From JBNARI01 sp049718765 (lineage in GTDB: Bacteria > Bacillota > Sulfobacillia > DUMF01), in NCBI GenBank assembly GCA_049718765.1, contig JBNARI010000033.1, positions 1-16,071 of the forward strand: a DNA stretch of 16,071 nucleotides. Direction: 5' to 3'. Positions within the stretch are counted from its first letter, which is position 1; each line of letters starts with the position of its first letter. A model generated the notes under the pieces. The model was given only the letters and a program-made list of their open reading frames with translations. It had not been told where the DNA came from and searched no databases. The position numbers and the translations under genes were made by a program. Positions 14,605 to 16,071 of this stretch are shown piece after piece.

Positions 14605-15196
14605 ATATGGTTGCAGGAAGTCGAAGCTTTGAGAGAAGGACCAACGTTTCTGGGCTCGGGGGTTGAGGAGACACCTACGTTTCTTACTTGCTAGCGGGAA
14701 GGGCAATTAGCGAAACCGGGCCAGTTGTGCTCGTACCAGTACGGCAACTTGAGGACAAAGCGTTGGTCATTCCCACGGCCATGAGGGGTGCGCCCATTAT
14801 CATGACTGAACGACTGCCGTCGGGAAAGGAAGCTCTACGCTCCCTCACCGTGCTGGAGAAGGTCCTTGGGAAGAAAGCTTTGGCAACCATGGCCATAGAG
14901 GCAAGACGCTTGAACGTGTTTACAGCGTTAACTGTAGCGTGCCTCGGCAAGCTGCCTCTGGTGGGTGCGGATGGTATGGGCAGGGCTTTCCCCGAACTCC
15001 AAATGTGCACCTTCCACGCCTATGGGGTCACCTGCGCCCCCGAGGCCATCACCTCCGAAGCCGGCCACACAGTACTGATTGAGTCGGGCGATGACCATTC
15101 TATGGAGAGGATTGCCAGGTCCCTGGTCATAGGGATGAGGGGCGTGGGGTACATTGGAGCCTACCCCATGACGGGCAAGCAGGTCAAAGAATGCTT
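14605..15196 (+). pseudogene. DUF917-family protein, N-terminal domain only, disrupted near its start
   Basis: The sequence matches the first domain of DUF917 proteins, found beside hydantoinase genes, whose precise reaction is not established. It begins about 14605 with LQEVEALREGPTFLGSG. One base is then missing in the glycine run at about 14660, and a TGA (14665-14667) stands where the conserved GGGGD needs Gly. The frame continues GDTYVSYLLAGRAI. From 14688 it is open through AMRGAPIIMTERLPSGKE, LPLVGADGMGRAFPELQM and YPMTGKQVKECLM. The usual C-terminal domain (about 130 residues) is absent; the frame passes directly into a different sequence near 15196. A TTG at 14688 could start a shortened protein, but it would lack the conserved glycine-rich N-terminus. 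Confidence 0.82.
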
Positions 15197-15371
15197 GATG
15201 TCCCGGGAGGAAGCGATCGCCCGCGTCAGGGAAACGGCAATCTCAGAAGCGGTGAGCGCTGCTGACCCCTCCACGGTGGAAGTTGTGGAGGTAGACGACG
15301 TCCCACTAGCGTACTTGTTAGGCAACGCCACCAAGACCCGTGTGAAGGCTGCAGGCAAGCTTGCAAGCTAA
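15197..15371 (+). pseudogene. C-terminal remnant resembling hydantoinase/oxoprolinase (HyuA-like), fused in frame to DUF917
   Basis: SREEAIARVRETAISEAV followed by STVEVVEVDDVPLAYLLG and TRVKAAGKL resembles the tail of hydantoinase/oxoprolinase A-type proteins, which often end in a VEVVEVEEIPLAYLPG...RVKAAG pattern. I rely on memory of the family here, without a search. The stop is TAA at 15369-15371. DUF917 and HyuA genes are often neighbours, so the simplest reading is one deletion that removed the 3' part of the DUF917 gene and nearly all of hyuA, leaving an in-frame junction around 15190-15210. Confidence 0.6.
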
Positions 15372-15652
15372 GATCATCCCTTGTCCCATCGCATAAGGCG
15401 TTGCAGTGTGGTCTCACTGCCAATGTTCTACAGTGAGACCACCTGGCTTACCCAGCTTCTTTCTTGGCCGTTGTGGGTTACAGCCGTTATTGCAAGGATG
15501 AGATTTAGGCTGAAGCGAAGGATTTTGGGACTGGGCGACGTATTGAGATTACACGGTTCATGATTAAGTGGTAATCTGAAACAAACTGGACCATGTGAGT
15601 AATCCTTCACGCAAGCGGCAGTGAGATAGGAGTAGGACCGCTTTTGCTGAGG
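15372..15652. other. Intergenic stretch between the pseudogene and the PucR-like gene
   Basis: Apart from the inverted repeat, no gene is recognised. A looser hairpin is visible at about 15610-15650 (GCAAGCGG and CCGCTTTTGC around a 19-nt loop, with a 2-nt bulge), just in front of the PucR-like start. No convincing promoter was seen. Confidence 0.4.
15408..15442. repeat. Perfect 12-bp inverted repeat (11-nt loop), possible terminator or operator
   Basis: GTGGTCTCACTG at 15408-15419 is exactly complementary to CAGTGAGACCAC at 15431-15442. On the plus strand CTGGCTTACCCAGCTTCTTTCTT follows, with a second small CTGG/CCAG stem and a pyrimidine-rich tail. It lies 36 bases after the broken DUF917/HyuA gene and about 210 bases before the PucR-like gene, so it could end transcription of the former. 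The tail is not a clean U-run, so an operator or a scar of a mobile element is also possible. Confidence 0.6.
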
Positions 15653-16071
15653 ATGAAGTTTATTGTAAAGCTTGGGGGTGCTGGCTTTGGGGTTACGGTT
15701 CGGCAAGCTCTCACCATAGGCGGACTCACCAGGGCGCGCCCAGTTGCTGGGCTGTCCGGTTTGGACCGGGTCATAAAGTACGTGGACATCATGGAGGTGC
15801 CTGACTTTGCATCATGGGTCAGGCCCAACGAGTTTATAATCACCTGCGCCTACGCCATCAAGGACAACCCTAACGCCCAGGTGGAATTGGTGCACCATTT
15901 AGCCAGGTGTAATGCGGCCGCCTTGGCAGTGAAACCGGGGAGGTTCCTAGGTTCTATGCCCGAGGCCATGGTGCAGGCTGCCGAGGAGGAAAGCGTGATC
16001 TCTGAAGATCCTGGAACTTATTGTGGTTTTTGGCCCTGCAGTTCTACCTTCAACTGGAAGCAATTCGTGGC
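15653..16071 (+). CDS. PucR-family transcriptional regulator, N-terminal part, runs off the window
   Basis: The reading frame is open from ATG 15653 to the window end (139 codons). Residues about 14-115 match the PucR N-terminal domain: VTVRQALTIGGL, RARPVAGLSGLDRVIKYVDI, MEVPDFASWVRPNEFIITCA and ALAVKPGRFLGSMPEAM. PucR regulators have this domain first and a C-terminal helix-turn-helix (not in the window), and often control purine, hydantoin or amine catabolism, which suits the DUF917/HyuA neighbours. No good ribosome binding site fits; GAGG directly abuts the ATG. After AAEEESV the expected FPIIELP-type sequence is missing in this frame, while a neighbouring frame gives ILELIVV at about 16009, so a frameshift near 16000 is possible and the gene may be another pseudogene. 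Confidence 0.7.
   Translation, partial: MKFIVKLGGAGFGVTVRQALTIGGLTRARPVAGLSGLDRVIKYVDIMEVPDFASWVRPNEFIITCAYAIKDNPNAQVELVHHLARCNAAALAVKPGRFLGSMPEAMVQAAEEESVISEDPGTYCGFWPCSSTFNWKQFV

Noticed and set aside
14655..14690. TGA as a selenocysteine codon in the DUF917 gene
   Set aside because: The position needs glycine, a frameshift lies next to it, and no obvious SECIS-type hairpin follows the codon.
15381..15563. A 60-codon plus-strand frame between the pseudogene and the PucR-like gene
   Set aside because: It spans the inverted repeat, resembles no known protein and has no convincing ribosome binding site.
1..16071. CRISPR arrays, tRNA or rRNA genes, insertion-sequence transposases
   Set aside because: No regular direct repeats, no tRNA-like cloverleaf with a GGTTCGA arm outside coding regions, and no transposase motifs were found by eye.

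Overview
The window looks like a chromosomal segment of a Bacillota (Clostridia-type, possibly thermophilic or syntrophic) bacterium. The clues are a T-box leader in front of proC, strong GGAGG-type ribosome binding sites, a moderately GC-rich sequence with very frequent AGG arginine codons, a split pyruvate-carboxylase-like enzyme, and PucR/sigma-54/DUF917/hydantoinase catabolic genes. The species cannot be named from the sequence.

Left part (about 1-8026, + strand): a tightly packed cobalamin operon. In order it has a B12-binding lipoprotein (BtuF), a FecCD-type permease (BtuC), its ATPase (BtuD), CobU and CobS for nucleotide-loop assembly, a HAD-family phosphatase, a flavodoxin plus 2x[4Fe-4S] protein (EFR1 type), the methylmalonyl-CoA mutase chaperone GTPase MeaB, and an MFS transporter. 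Most junctions are a few bases or overlaps. Two overlaps are unusually long and out of frame (btuD/cobU and EFR1/meaB). The set reads as capture of a corrinoid, completion of its lower ligand, and protection of a B12 enzyme. The HAD and flavodoxin-ferredoxin proteins are candidates for the missing phosphatase and corrinoid-reduction steps (inference).

Middle part (about 8032-12601, - strand): proC converges on the MFS gene with 5 bp between stop codons. It is preceded by a complete proline T-box leader whose specifier codon reads CCC. Upstream of that is a two-gene carboxylase operon: a biotin carboxylase (AccC/PycA type) and, before it, an unusual fusion of an OadA/PycB-type carboxyltransferase with a full AccB-type biotin carrier.

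Right part (about 12602-16071, + strand): decayed accessory DNA. About 0.6 kb has no recognisable gene. Then come a sigma-54-dependent regulator broken by several frameshifts, a DUF917 gene that is disrupted at its start and appears joined in frame to the tail of a hydantoinase/oxoprolinase (HyuA-like) gene, a perfect 12-bp inverted repeat, and the start of a PucR-family regulator that runs off the window and may itself be damaged. This looks like a once-regulated catabolic locus (DUF917/hydantoinase type) in the process of being lost.
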